A DNA stretch of 5,761 nt from Flavobacteriales bacterium UBA2426 (GCA_002342985.1 DDRC01000210.1:1-5761); one strand, 5' to 3'. Counted from the first letter of the stretch, positions 1 through 5,761 are shown. Program-made: numbers and translations. Notes: generated by a model from the sequence alone, not told the origin.

Positions 1-3000
1 CCAACAACGGTACAATCAACTGGAACAGCGGTGCGATCGGAGGCAATGGCACCATCATCAACTCCGGGACGGGCACCTTCAACATCAACTACATCGCGGG
101 TGATCAACTCACGGTCCCCTTCACCAACCAAGTGAACGGCATCGTGAACCAGAACGGAACGGGCACCTTCAACACGTACTACATCGGTGCGTCCGGCGCG
201 TTCACCAACGCAGGCACCATCAATCTGGTGAACGGCAACTGGCTCTTCAATAACACGTTCAACAACACCGGCACCATCAACATACCGGCCGGCCGCCTGC
301 TCACATTCGCCAGCACAACCAACCTGAACGCGGGCACGACCTTCACCGGTGCCGGGGCCATCACCAGCGGCGGCACCATCACCCAGAGCTTCCCCTGGAC
401 CAACACCACGCACCAATTCACCCTGAGCGGTGGAACCTGGACCAATAGCGCGGGCAACCCCACCGTGTTCGGTGTGGGCAGCACCTTCAACTGGACCGGA
501 GGGACACTGGCTGGCACGGGTAACTATTCCATCGCTCCGGGTCTCACCGCCGTCATCAGTACCAGCGCGCATGCCCTGAACAGCATCCTCACCAACAACG
601 GTACAATCAACTGGACCGGCGGCCAACTTACCGAGTCCGGTCCTGGTGAAATCATCAACGCTACAGGCGCCAACCTGAACATATCGTTGTCGGGCATAGC
701 CAATGCCCTTGCCGTGGATATCGTCAACCACGGTACGATCACATATACCGGAACAGGCGCATTCAATCCCTTCTTCCTGTTCACGAACAACGGCATACTC
801 AACGTGAACAGCGGTCAATGGCAGTTCAACAACCTGCCGACCACCCATAACGGCATCCTCAACATCGCAGGTGGGGCCACGCTGCAATTCAATTTCGCAA
901 CCACGGTCGGCGGCACGGTCAACAACTCCGGCACCTTCGCCGGCACCATCACCGCCTTCACCGGCCCCATCTTCACCAACAACGGCAGCGTTACGCTAAC
1001 CAGCCTGCCCTTCGCAGGCACCGCAGCGCAAACACTCAATGGCACCGGATCCATTGCCAACCTCACGCTGAACAATGCCAACGGCCTCACCCTGGGCGGC
1101 ACCCAGACGGTCACGAATACCCTGACCCTTACGAATGGCCGGATCACCCTTGGCAACAACGATCTTATCCTGAGCAACACGGCGCTTGCAGGTCTCGTGG
1201 GCGGAAACGCCACCAACCACTTCGTCACGAATGGCACCGGTGCATTCCACCGCCAATTGCCCATCGGCGGCGCCAACTACCCCTTCCCCATCGGCACGGG
1301 TACGAGCTACTTGCCGGTATCCCTGAGCAACACCAGCGGTCCTGCCGAGCGTTTCGGCGCGCGTGTGGCGAACGACGTGCACATGGAGTACGGCGCACCG
1401 GGCGTGCCCGATGGCCCCGTGGTGCTGAACGACCAGGTGGAGCGCACCTGGACACTCTCCGAACTGACGGAAGGCGGCAACCAGGCCACGGTACAGCTTC
1501 AATGGAACACCGCGGATGAAGGCGCGAACTTCAATCGGGCGAACAGCGGCCTGCACGCTTACAACGGCACCGACTGGGTGGCCTTGGCCTTGGGCGCCGC
1601 CGGTGGCAGCAATCCCTACACGCGCAACGCGACCGGTGTCTCGTCCTTCCGGGAGTTCACCGTGGCCGATGGGGAGAGCACCCTGGCATTCAGCTGCCCC
1701 GGAGGGGTGATCCCCGGCACGGCCTGCGACGACGAGGATGATTGCACCACGAACGATGTGGTGAATGCCGAGTGCGACTGCGTCGGCATCTTCCAGGACA
1801 GCGACAACGATGGCACCTGCAACGCCGAGGACGGCTGCCCGAATGATGCGAACAAGACCGAGCCCGGCGCCTGCGGCTGCGGCGTGGCCGATGTGCCCCA
1901 GATCTACTACGTGGACGGTGATGGCGACGGATATGGAGCCGGCGCTCCAGTGGATGGCTTCGTGTGCGTCGTACCTGCAGGCCATGTCACGAACAACACG
2001 GATTGCAACGATGCCAATGCGAGCGTGTACCCGGGCGCACCCGAGCTCTGCGATGAACTGGACAACAATTGCAACGGCCAGGTGGACGAGCTCACGAGCT
2101 TCTCAAACGGCCTGGTGGCACAATGGCTCTTCAACGGCAACCTGAACGACCGGACCGCGAGCGGGAACCATGGCAGCGCACCGAGCGGCTCCAGCTACAC
2201 CACTGGGGTCGACGGCGCCGCCAATGGCGCCTTCCAATTCGGCGGTGGCCGATACGTGGTGGTGCCGCACAATGCGGCCTACAATTTCGGCACGGGTGAT
2301 TTCACCTACTCGGCCTGGCTGAAATGGAACTCCACCTCGTATGCCAGCGTGATCGACAAGAACGACTATGCGGGTGGCGGCATCAACCGTTTGAACTGCT
2401 TCGTGGACTACCCGGCCGCCGGGAACTTCATGGGCCGTCCGGGGGATGTGGTGGCAGGAACAGGGCTGGGCAACAACACCTGGCGCCATGTGGTGATGAC
2501 ACGCACCGGAACGATCATCCGTATCTACTTGAACGGTGTGCTCAGCAGCAGCAGCACCATCTCGCCCATCGACCTCAACACCACCAGCAGCATCTTCATC
2601 GGCAGGCATGGCAACAGCGACATACAATTCTACACCGGCGCGATGGACAACCTGCGGCTGTACAACCGCGCGCTCTCGGCGGAAGAGGTGGCTGAACTGC
2701 GCCTGCACGAGCTGGCGGGTAATGTGGACGGCGTGAGCGAAGTGACCTATTACACCGATGCCGATGGCGACGGCTATGGCGACCCCGCCACGATCGGATC
2801 AGGATGCACCCAGCCACCCGGTACCGTGCTGCTCGGAGGTGACTGCGACGATACCGACGAGAACATCAACCCGGGTGCATCCGAGATTTGCGACGGTCTG
2901 GACAACAACTGCGCGAATGGCGTGGATGATGGACTCACCTTCGTGACGTACTGGCCTGACAGCGACGGCGACGGCTTCGGCGATGCTTCGGCCAGCAGCG

Positions 3001-5761
3001 TATCCGCGTGCACACCTCCTGCGAACCACGTGACCAACAACACCGACGCCTGCCCGAACGATCCGCTCAAGCAGGCACCCGGCGCATGCGGCTGCGGCAA
3101 CGTGGAGGTGGACACGGACGGAGACACCACGCCCGATTGCATCGATGCCTGCCCGAACGACCCGTTGAAGATCGCACCGCTGCAATGCGGCTGCGGCAAT
3201 GCGGAGACCGACAGCGACAACGACGGCACCGCCGATTGCGTGGATGGCTGCCCGAACGATCCGCTCAAGACCACAGCCGGCCAATGCGGCTGCGGCAACC
3301 CGGATACCGACGGCGATGGTGACAGCATAGCGGATTGCGTGGATGACTGCCCCGGAGTAACCGGCACGATCGGTTCACCCTGCAACGACGACGATGCTAC
3401 TACGGGCAACGATGCGCTGAATGCAAGCTGTGAATGCGAAGGCCAACTGATCGATTGCCTCGGTGTCCCGGGCGGCAGCGCGCTTGCCGGCACGGCTTGC
3501 ACCACGGCAGGCCTGCCCGGCATCTGGTCGGCCAGCTGCGTGTGCGAACTCGAAGGCCCGGATGTGCTGGTGCAGAACGTGAGCGCCCCGAACGACACCA
3601 TCGCGGGCGACCAAGTGGTGACGCTCTCGTTCGAGGTGTACAATAACGGCAACGCCGATGCCACGGTGAACTGGACCGAGCGCTATTACATGGAAAGCGA
3701 AGCCGGTGCCTTGCGCACGCAGATCGGGCAGTCCGCGCACAGCTCAGGCAGCCCTCTCGCTGCGGGCGCCACGTTGAGCCGCAGCGTGCAGATCACTCTG
3801 CCATCCCTTATCAATGTCGGCGACCAGGCCCGCTTCGTGGTGGAGCTGACCCCCGGCGCTGGCTTGATCGAACTGCCGAACAGCAATACGAACAACACGG
3901 GCACGCAGGCCACGCCGTGGGTGGTGCGCAAGCAGATCCGGCTCCTGGTGCCGCAGCCGGTCCTGACCGAAGGCGCAGCGGCGGGCGTCCCGATCACGGT
4001 GCAGCGCACCGGCTCCATCGCTCAGGCGCAGGTGATCAACATCGGCATTGATGAATCGGAACGCTTCACCTTCCCCAGCACCGTGACCATCCTCGCCGGC
4101 CAAGCCGCGCGCAGCTTTACGCTGGTGGCCACCGAGAACGCGCTGCTCGAAGGCACCATCCCGGCCGTGCTCACCGCCAGCGCCACCGGGTTCAGCAGTG
4201 CCACGCGCAACCTCACCATCCTCGACAACGAGGCCCCTGCCCTCTCCTTCTCGAACGTTCCAGCGACCACGGGCGAAGGCACCAGCGTGACCTTCCAAGT
4301 GAGCACCAACTTCGCTCCTGCCTCAGCGCTGCAGGTATTCCTCACCAGCAGCGACCAGGCGCGCTTCCCCGTGCCGGCCAGCGTCACCATCGCTGCCAAC
4401 ACCACCTCCGCGAACGTAGCCGTGAACCTGCCGCAGGACCAGCTGCCGGAGCTCGACATCACCGTGAACCTGACCGCCGGTGCCGCCAACCACACAGCCG
4501 CCACCGCATCGCTGCAACTCACCGACGACGACCTGCCGGGCCTTCAGCTCGTGCTGCAGACGGATACCGTGAGCGAGAGCGGGGGCGCCTTCGCCGTGCA
4601 AGCCACCTTGCAGCGCACAGCGGGCAGCCCAGCCATCGCCTTCACGGCGGTGATCACGCCCAGCCTCGCGAACACCTTGCTCCTGCCCACGAGCATCTCG
4701 CTCGCGGCCAATGCCAGCCAGCAGACCTTCACCATCGGCGTGATCGACAACGCGCTGGTGGATGGCTTCCGCACCGTGACCATCAACGCAGCGGTTCAAC
4801 TGGCGGGCTGCGGATGCAACGCACCTGTATCCACCGCAGCGAATGTGAGCGCGGACCTCACCGTGGCCGACAACGATGGACCGACGCTCACCGTGTCGGT
4901 CAATCCCGCCACGCTGGCCGAAGGCCTGGCCAATGCGGGCACGATCCGTGTGCAGCGCAATACACCTACGACCGCGGCTCTGGACGTGGCGCTGATCTCA
5001 TCGGATGTCACCGAGCTCACGGTTCCCGCCACGGTGAGCATTCCCATCGGCTCGTCCTTCGTGGATGTGCCGGCAACCACCGTGAACGACGGCACGCCGG
5101 ATGGCAGCCAGCAGGTATATGTGCAGGCCACAGCCGACGGTTTCTCACCCGGCATCACCTGGTGCATCATCACCGATGTGAACCAGCCCGACCTGGTGGT
5201 GACCGCTGTGACCCCGAGCGCAAGCCCCTGGCCGGCCTTGGTTCCCTTCACTTGGCAGGCCACCATCAGCAACACGGGCTTCGCGAACTCCATCGTGGGC
5301 GTCCCGGTGCGCGGCGTGCTCTCGCAGAACAACATCGTGGATGCGAGCGACCCCGTCCTTTTCGACTACACCATCAACACGCCCGTTCCTGCGGGCGGCA
5401 GCGTGCAGATCAGCGGAGCGGCCGTCGCACCGAATCTCCCTGGCACCCACAAGCTGTTGCTGCAAGTGAATCCGGGCGCATCGGCGACCGAGCTCACCTA
5501 CACGAACAACACGTCCGCGCCGGTCAACGTGAGCATCGCGCCCAGCTACACGGCCACGGCGCAGGTGGCGGGTACCACCTTCCTGCGCGGCACGACGATC
5601 CCAGTGACAGGCACCGCCGTTCGGCCCGATGCGAGCCCTGCGGCGAACGAGTCCATTGAGGTCTACGTGCTCACCAACGGCCTGCGCCGTGAAGTGCTCA
5701 CCACCACGGATGCTACGGGGGCGTTCACGGCCAGCTTCGTCCCCCTCGCGAACGAAAGCGG
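1..5761 (+). CDS. Giant multidomain surface/secreted protein (LamG, MopE-type motifs, TSP3-like repeats, Calx-beta, CARDB); partial at both ends
   Basis: One frame with codons starting at base 3 is open across the whole window for 1,919 codons; I walked it codon by codon and met no stop. Bases 1-2 finish a codon from upstream and bases 5760-5761 begin one that continues downstream, so start, signal peptide and C-terminus are all missing. Domain order: Asn/Gly/Thr-rich beta-solenoid (residues 1-380), beta-rich module (380-563), Cys/Asp-rich metal-binding block with an embedded LamG (565-1181), CARDB (1187-1308), four Calx-beta-like domains (1312-1727), CARDB (1729-1845), start of another Ig-like domain (1846-1919). 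There is no catalytic signature and no transmembrane segment. Families of this kind act outside the cell in adhesion, matrix or polysaccharide binding; that role is inferred. Methionines are rare (for example 461, 810, 832, 881, 1230) and all lie inside domains, so none is a likely start. No gene name can be assigned. Confidence 0.93.
3..350 (+). repeat. Solenoid repeat, copy 1 (about 115 codons)
   Basis: Residues 1 to about 115 align with residues 198 to about 311. Shared landmarks are NNGTINW (1-7 and 198-204), an Ile-Ile-Asn step, a GTG(T/A)FN phrase, FTNxGxxN (67 and 260), a Trp followed two residues later by Phe-Asn-Asn (W80 and W273), and G-x-(I/L)-N-I...L-x-F (90-102 and 284-296). The offset is 197 codons at the start and 193-194 later, which implies a gap of about four residues in copy 2. 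The first 24 bases of the window are identical to bases 592-615. Confidence 0.75.
592..940 (+). repeat. Solenoid repeat, copy 2
   Basis: This is the second copy of the roughly 115-codon unit, beginning with 24 bases identical to bases 1-24 (591 bases apart, exactly 197 codons, so in frame). Protein similarity continues through FTNNGILNV, the Trp at residue 273 and LNIAGGATLQF near residues 286-296, then fades. Between the two copies, residues 120-197 contain a related half-unit (FNWTGGTLAGTG at 162-173), so the region looks built by repeated partial duplication. Confidence 0.72.
1140..1690 (+). other. Bacteroidota surface-protein beta-module (PFPIGT / W / SSF motifs)
   Basis: Residues 380-563 begin with the strand phrase around 370-390 (LTLTNGRITLGNNDLIL) and continue with NYPFPIGTGTSYLPVSL at 425-441, VERTWTL at 479-485, a strand ending LQWN near 503, GLHAYNGTDW at 516-525, and a closing VSSFREFTVAD at 546-556. 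This order (fPiGt...Y.Pv, then R.W.l, then l..y.g..W, then a Ser-Phe...F/V strand) is one I recognise from large Bacteroidota proteins, where it commonly follows solenoid repeats and precedes further surface domains. No biochemical function is known to me. It is probably a beta-sandwich capping the solenoid; that fold is inferred. There are no cysteines. Confidence 0.55.
1693..1787 (+). other. Cys repeat of CDDxDDCTTND...CxC type, copy 1
   Basis: After C565, residues 571-595 read as Pro-Gly-Thr-Ala-Cys followed by a run of acidic residues, then CTTND, then a CDC pair at 591/593. Cysteines are at 575, 581, 591 and 593. Repeats of the form PGTxCDDgdxcTtND...CxCxG are common in Bacteroidota surface proteins and often occur in tandem beside MopE-type motifs. 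The acidic stretch plus a CxC pair suggests a small disulfide-stabilised, possibly metal-binding unit; the function is not established. A related copy lies at residues 1123-1147. Confidence 0.6.
1797..1886 (+). repeat. Degenerate CPND...CGCG / TSP3-like repeat, isolated upstream copy
   Basis: Residues 599-627 carry DSDNDG, then C612-PND, K618 and C624-G-C626. The spacing (Asp to Cys 13 residues, CPND to CGC 12 residues) is the same as in the three tandem units at residues 1017-1116. One cysteine is displaced: C606 here, against the position of A1077 in the matching tandem unit, whose cysteine is at 1079. The DxDxDG pattern is the calcium-binding signature of thrombospondin type 3 repeats. This copy runs directly into MopE motif 1. 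Confidence 0.65.
1905..2090 (+). other. MopE-type putative metal-binding motif 1
   Basis: Residues 635-696 match the well-known YYxDxDGDGYG...C..P.G.v...DCND.....PGA.E.CD..DNNCnG.vDE motif (Pfam Cu-binding_MopE). The Asp ladder is D638, D640, D642, and the cysteines are C655, C668, C683 and C690 (spacing 13, 15, 7). The motif was named after the Methylococcus copper-binding protein MopE, but in most proteins its Asp ladder resembles a calcium site, so the bound metal here is uncertain. The conserved Gly in CDGxDNNC is replaced by Glu (CDELDNNC). Confidence 0.85.
2112..2705 (+). other. LamG / concanavalin A-like jelly-roll domain (LamG_3 type)
   Basis: Residues 704-901 begin with LVAQWLFNGNLND and SGNHGSA (704-726), the usual opening of bacterial LamG_3 domains. 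They continue with a YVVVPHN strand, FTYSAWLKW (about 766-774), a VIDKNDY strand, NTWRHVVMTRTG near 825-836, an IRIYLNGVL strand, IFIGRHG, and close with MDNLRLYNRALSAEEVAEL at 881-899. All core strands of the family are visible and the length of roughly 200 residues fits. Such domains bind carbohydrate or mediate adhesion and also occur in glycoside hydrolases; no hydrolase module is seen here, so binding is the likelier role. One cysteine (C799) has no obvious partner within the domain. The domain sits precisely between two MopE-type motifs. Confidence 0.9.
2748..2930 (+). other. MopE-type putative metal-binding motif 2
   Basis: Residues 916-976 give YYTDADGDGYGD, then a Cys, PPG, DCDDTDENINPGASEICDG and DNNC...VDD. 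The cysteines C935, C948, C963 and C970 have exactly the spacing of motif 1 (13, 15, 7). The Asp ladder is D919, D921, D923. This copy is closer to the family consensus than motif 1, keeping CDGLDNNC. It follows the last helix of LamG after a linker of about 15 residues. Confidence 0.87.
2949..3050 (+). other. Third, incomplete MopE-type motif fused into the TSP3-like array
   Basis: Residues 983-1016 begin like a third MopE motif (YWPDSDGDGFGD, then C1003, PP, NHVTNNTD), but after D1015 the expected DCND is replaced by DACPND, the opening of the tandem CPND...CGCG repeats. Motif 1 has HVTNNTDCND at 661-670, so the two families are joined at a shared phrase with one added Ala. The second half of the motif (PGA.E.CD..DNNC) is absent. 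Confidence 0.75.
3051..3356 (+). repeat. Tandem 99-base (33-residue) CPND...CGCG TSP3-like repeats, three units plus a partial
   Basis: Units start at C1017, C1050, C1083 and, as a partial, C1116: exactly 33 codons apart. Each unit reads CPNDPLK, five variable residues, CGCGN, an Asp ladder (DTDGD at 1037, DSDNDG at 1070, DTDGDGD at 1101), then DC(I/V)D. Each has cysteines at relative positions 0, 12, 14 and 29. The DNA is also similar: CPNDPLK is encoded almost identically at 3051, 3150 and 3249. The Asp-rich part fits thrombospondin type 3 calcium loops, while the CGCG insert is not part of the canonical TSP3 consensus. The likely role is a rigid, calcium- and disulfide-stabilised rod. Confidence 0.85.
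3369..3545 (+). other. Cys repeats of CNDDDATTGND...CxC type, copies 2 and 3
   Basis: Residues 1123-1147 repeat the pattern of residues 571-595: Cys, acidic run, TTGND, then CEC at 1143/1145, with the outer cysteines at the same spacing (+16 and +18). The inner cysteine (C581 in copy 1) is replaced by T1133. A third, shorter unit follows from DCLGVPGGSALAGTAC (1151-1166) to SCVCE (1178-1182), with the acidic run replaced by TTAGLPGIW. This closes the cysteine-rich block. Confidence 0.6.
3561..3926 (+). other. CARDB-like Ig-fold domain 1
   Basis: Residues 1187-1308 start with DVLVQNVSAPNDTIAGDQVVTLSFEVYNNGNADA, show a central AAGATLSRSVQITLP strand pair and end with LIELPNSNTNNTGTQATPWVV. The pattern 'D-hydrophobic...G..v...v.N.G...a....v......G......v..P......y...v.vD....v.E.n..NN' is that of CARDB, the cell-adhesion-related domain of bacteria. 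Such domains usually act as stalk spacers in secreted proteins. The NNGNADA turn and the final E-LPNSNTNN are the clearest landmarks. Confidence 0.75.
3936..4232 (+). other. Calx-beta-like domain 1
   Basis: Residues 1312-1410 run IRLLVPQPVLTEGAAAGVPITVQR, then FTFPSTVTILAGQAARSFTLVATENALLEGTIPAVLTASATGF, and end with LTILDNE. The order TEG, V.R, a strand with 'fP.tvti.aGq....f.v...d....Eg...v.l.a', then a closing DNE/DDD is the Calx-beta signature. These acidic termini bind calcium in the sodium-calcium exchanger; tandem bacterial copies serve as adhesive stalks. Closing acidic residues D1408 and E1410 are present. Confidence 0.75.
4233..4538 (+). other. Calx-beta-like domain 2
   Basis: Residues 1411-1512 show LSFSNVPATTGEGTSVTFQVS, FPVPASVTIAANTTSANVAVNL, PELDITVNLTAGA and the closing LQLTDDD (D1508-D1510). 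It has the same strand order as its neighbours but is more degenerate: the acidic residue before the penultimate strand is in PELD, and the loop is shorter. The four copies are too divergent for DNA-level repeats to be visible by eye. Confidence 0.68.
4539..4880 (+). other. Calx-beta-like domain 3, with a CGC-containing insertion
   Basis: Residues 1513-1626 contain LQLVLQTDTVSESGGAFAVQATLQR, LLLPTSISLAANASQQTFTIGVIDNALVDGFRTVTINAAV and the closing LTVADND (D1623, D1625). The VIDNALVDGFRTVTI strand is a strong family landmark. Between the last two strands is an extra segment of about a dozen residues with C1603-G-C1605, the only CxC pair outside the cysteine-rich block. The domain is longer than its neighbours because of it. 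Confidence 0.75.
4881..5183 (+). other. Calx-beta-like domain 4
   Basis: Residues 1627-1727 contain LTVSVNPATLAEGLANAGTIRVQR, LTVPATVSIPIGSSFVDVPATTVNDGTPDGSQQVYVQATADGF and end near CIITDVN. The AEG...V.R and 'vP.tvsIp.Gs..v.v...tv.D...DG...v.v.a.a.Gf' phrases match the family well. The closing strand is WCIITDVN rather than the usual LxVxDND, with a lone cysteine at 1721. Confidence 0.72.
5187..5537 (+). other. CARDB-like Ig-fold domain 2
   Basis: Residues 1729-1845 run PDLVVTAVTPSASPWPALVPFTWQATISNTGFANS, then a VPAGGSVQISGAAVAPNLPGTHKLLLQVNPGASATELTYTNNTSAPVNVSI ending. PDLVV...NTG, the P.GGS turn, the G.hkl...V.......E....NN and the final strand are textbook CARDB landmarks and clearer here than in the first copy. 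It follows the last Calx-beta-like domain with almost no linker. Confidence 0.85.
5538..5761 (+). other. Ig-like or carboxypeptidase-regulatory-like domain, truncated by the window edge
   Basis: Residues 1846-1919 read SYTATAQVAGTTFLRGTTIPVTGTAVRPDASPAANESIEVYVLTNGLRREVLTTTDATGAFTASFVPLANES. The pattern 'G..ipvtG.a......a.n..v.vyv...g......ttTdatGaFt..f.P' fits bacterial Ig-like or transthyretin-like (carboxypeptidase regulatory-like) modules; the TDATGAFTASF turn is the main clue. The end lies outside the window, so family and boundaries remain open. Confidence 0.55.

Larger units (their letters stand above)
3..1140 (+). other. Asn/Gly/Thr-rich beta-solenoid-like region (domain of the giant CDS)
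   Basis: Residues 1-380 consist of short beta-strand-like phrases ending in Asn-Gly or Asn-Xaa-Gly turns, such as NNGTINW, TNAGTINL, NTGTINI, TNNGILNV and VNNSGTF. They are strongly enriched in Asn, Gly, Thr and Ile, with no cysteine and very few charged residues. This texture is typical of right-handed beta-helix passenger regions in bacterial adhesins and of filamentous Bacteroidota surface proteins. A Trp-containing phrase (NWxxG) recurs at residues 7, 164 and 204. The region starts before the window, so the true repeat number is unknown. The fold is inferred from composition and periodicity; I recognise no named family with certainty. Confidence 0.7.

Noticed and set aside
996..1985. Long minus-strand open frame (329 codons) and others antisense to the gene, for example 2774-3664 and 3744-4298
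   Set aside because: They lie opposite a frame with clear domain matches. Their translations show no recognisable motif, with composition set by the complement of GC-rich codons. Multiple overlapping antisense frames are expected in GC-rich coding DNA.
1905..2930. LamG region as part of a glycoside hydrolase or protease
   Set aside because: No catalytic motif of a hydrolase or peptidase was seen anywhere in the 1,919 codons. An enzyme domain outside the window cannot be excluded.
3040..3060. Possible frameshift or assembly error where the third MopE motif stops matching
   Set aside because: The same frame continues directly into well-formed CPND...CGCG repeats, so the change is a domain junction rather than a broken frame.
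3051..3356. Regularly spaced 99-base repeats as a possible CRISPR array
   Set aside because: The repeats are contiguous, in frame and translate into a calcium-binding-type motif. There are no unique spacers between short identical repeats and no palindromic repeat unit.
4814..5659. Plus-strand open frame of 281 codons in another frame
   Set aside because: It overlaps Calx-beta domains 3-4 and CARDB 2, which are supported by family motifs. The translation is rich in Arg, His and Gly with no domain pattern, typical of a frame-shifted shadow.
1..5761. Promoters, ribosome binding sites, terminators, tRNA/rRNA genes, insertion sequences or attachment sites
   Set aside because: The window is coding throughout. 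I saw no intergenic gap, inverted terminal repeats, transposase motifs or RNA gene signatures, and no internal Met preceded by a convincing ribosome binding site.

Overview
The whole window lies inside one protein-coding gene. A single + strand frame (codons starting at base 3, so residue n of the fragment begins at base 3n) stays open from the first base to the last: 1,919 complete codons, no stop, and neither a start nor an end. The product is a very large, repetitive, multidomain, probably secreted or cell-surface protein. No other gene, RNA gene, promoter, terminator or mobile element is supported, and no stretch is non-coding.

Organism: the coding frame is GC-rich, with mostly C or G in third codon positions. 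The module set is typical of large surface proteins of Bacteroidota, particularly GC-rich Flavobacteriales-like lineages from wastewater and the environment: Asn/Gly/Thr-rich solenoid repeats, a 'PFPIGT...YLPV' module, CDD...CxC cysteine repeats, MopE-type metal-binding motifs, LamG, Calx-beta and CARDB. This is an inference from style and family knowledge; no marker gene is present. Such proteins are usually exported by the type IX secretion system (T9SS), but the C-terminal sorting domain that would show this lies beyond the window.

Layout. Bases 1-1140 (residues 1-380) encode a cysteine-free beta-solenoid-like region with an internal duplication. Bases 1140-1690 (residues 380-563) encode a beta-rich module of a Bacteroidota surface-protein type. 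Bases 1693-3545 (residues 565-1181) form a cysteine- and aspartate-rich, probably calcium-binding block holding 39 of the 42 cysteines. Its order is: CDD...CxC repeat, one degenerate CPND...CGCG repeat, MopE motif 1, LamG domain, MopE motif 2, a third hybrid half-motif, three CPND...CGCG repeats at an exact 99-base period, then CND...CxC repeats. Bases 3561-5537 encode a stalk of immunoglobulin-like beta-sandwiches: one CARDB, four Calx-beta-like domains, a second CARDB. Bases 5538-5761 start another Ig-like or carboxypeptidase-regulatory-like domain cut by the window edge.

Working picture (inference): a long extracellular adhesin-like or matrix protein, with a repetitive solenoid toward the N-terminus, a calcium- and disulfide-stabilised centre carrying one LamG lectin-like domain that could bind carbohydrate, and a C-terminal stalk. 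The most notable structure is the nested, near mirror-symmetric order of repeat families around LamG, with a visible junction where one repeat family turns into another. I do not see a new enzymatic, defence or regulatory system here.
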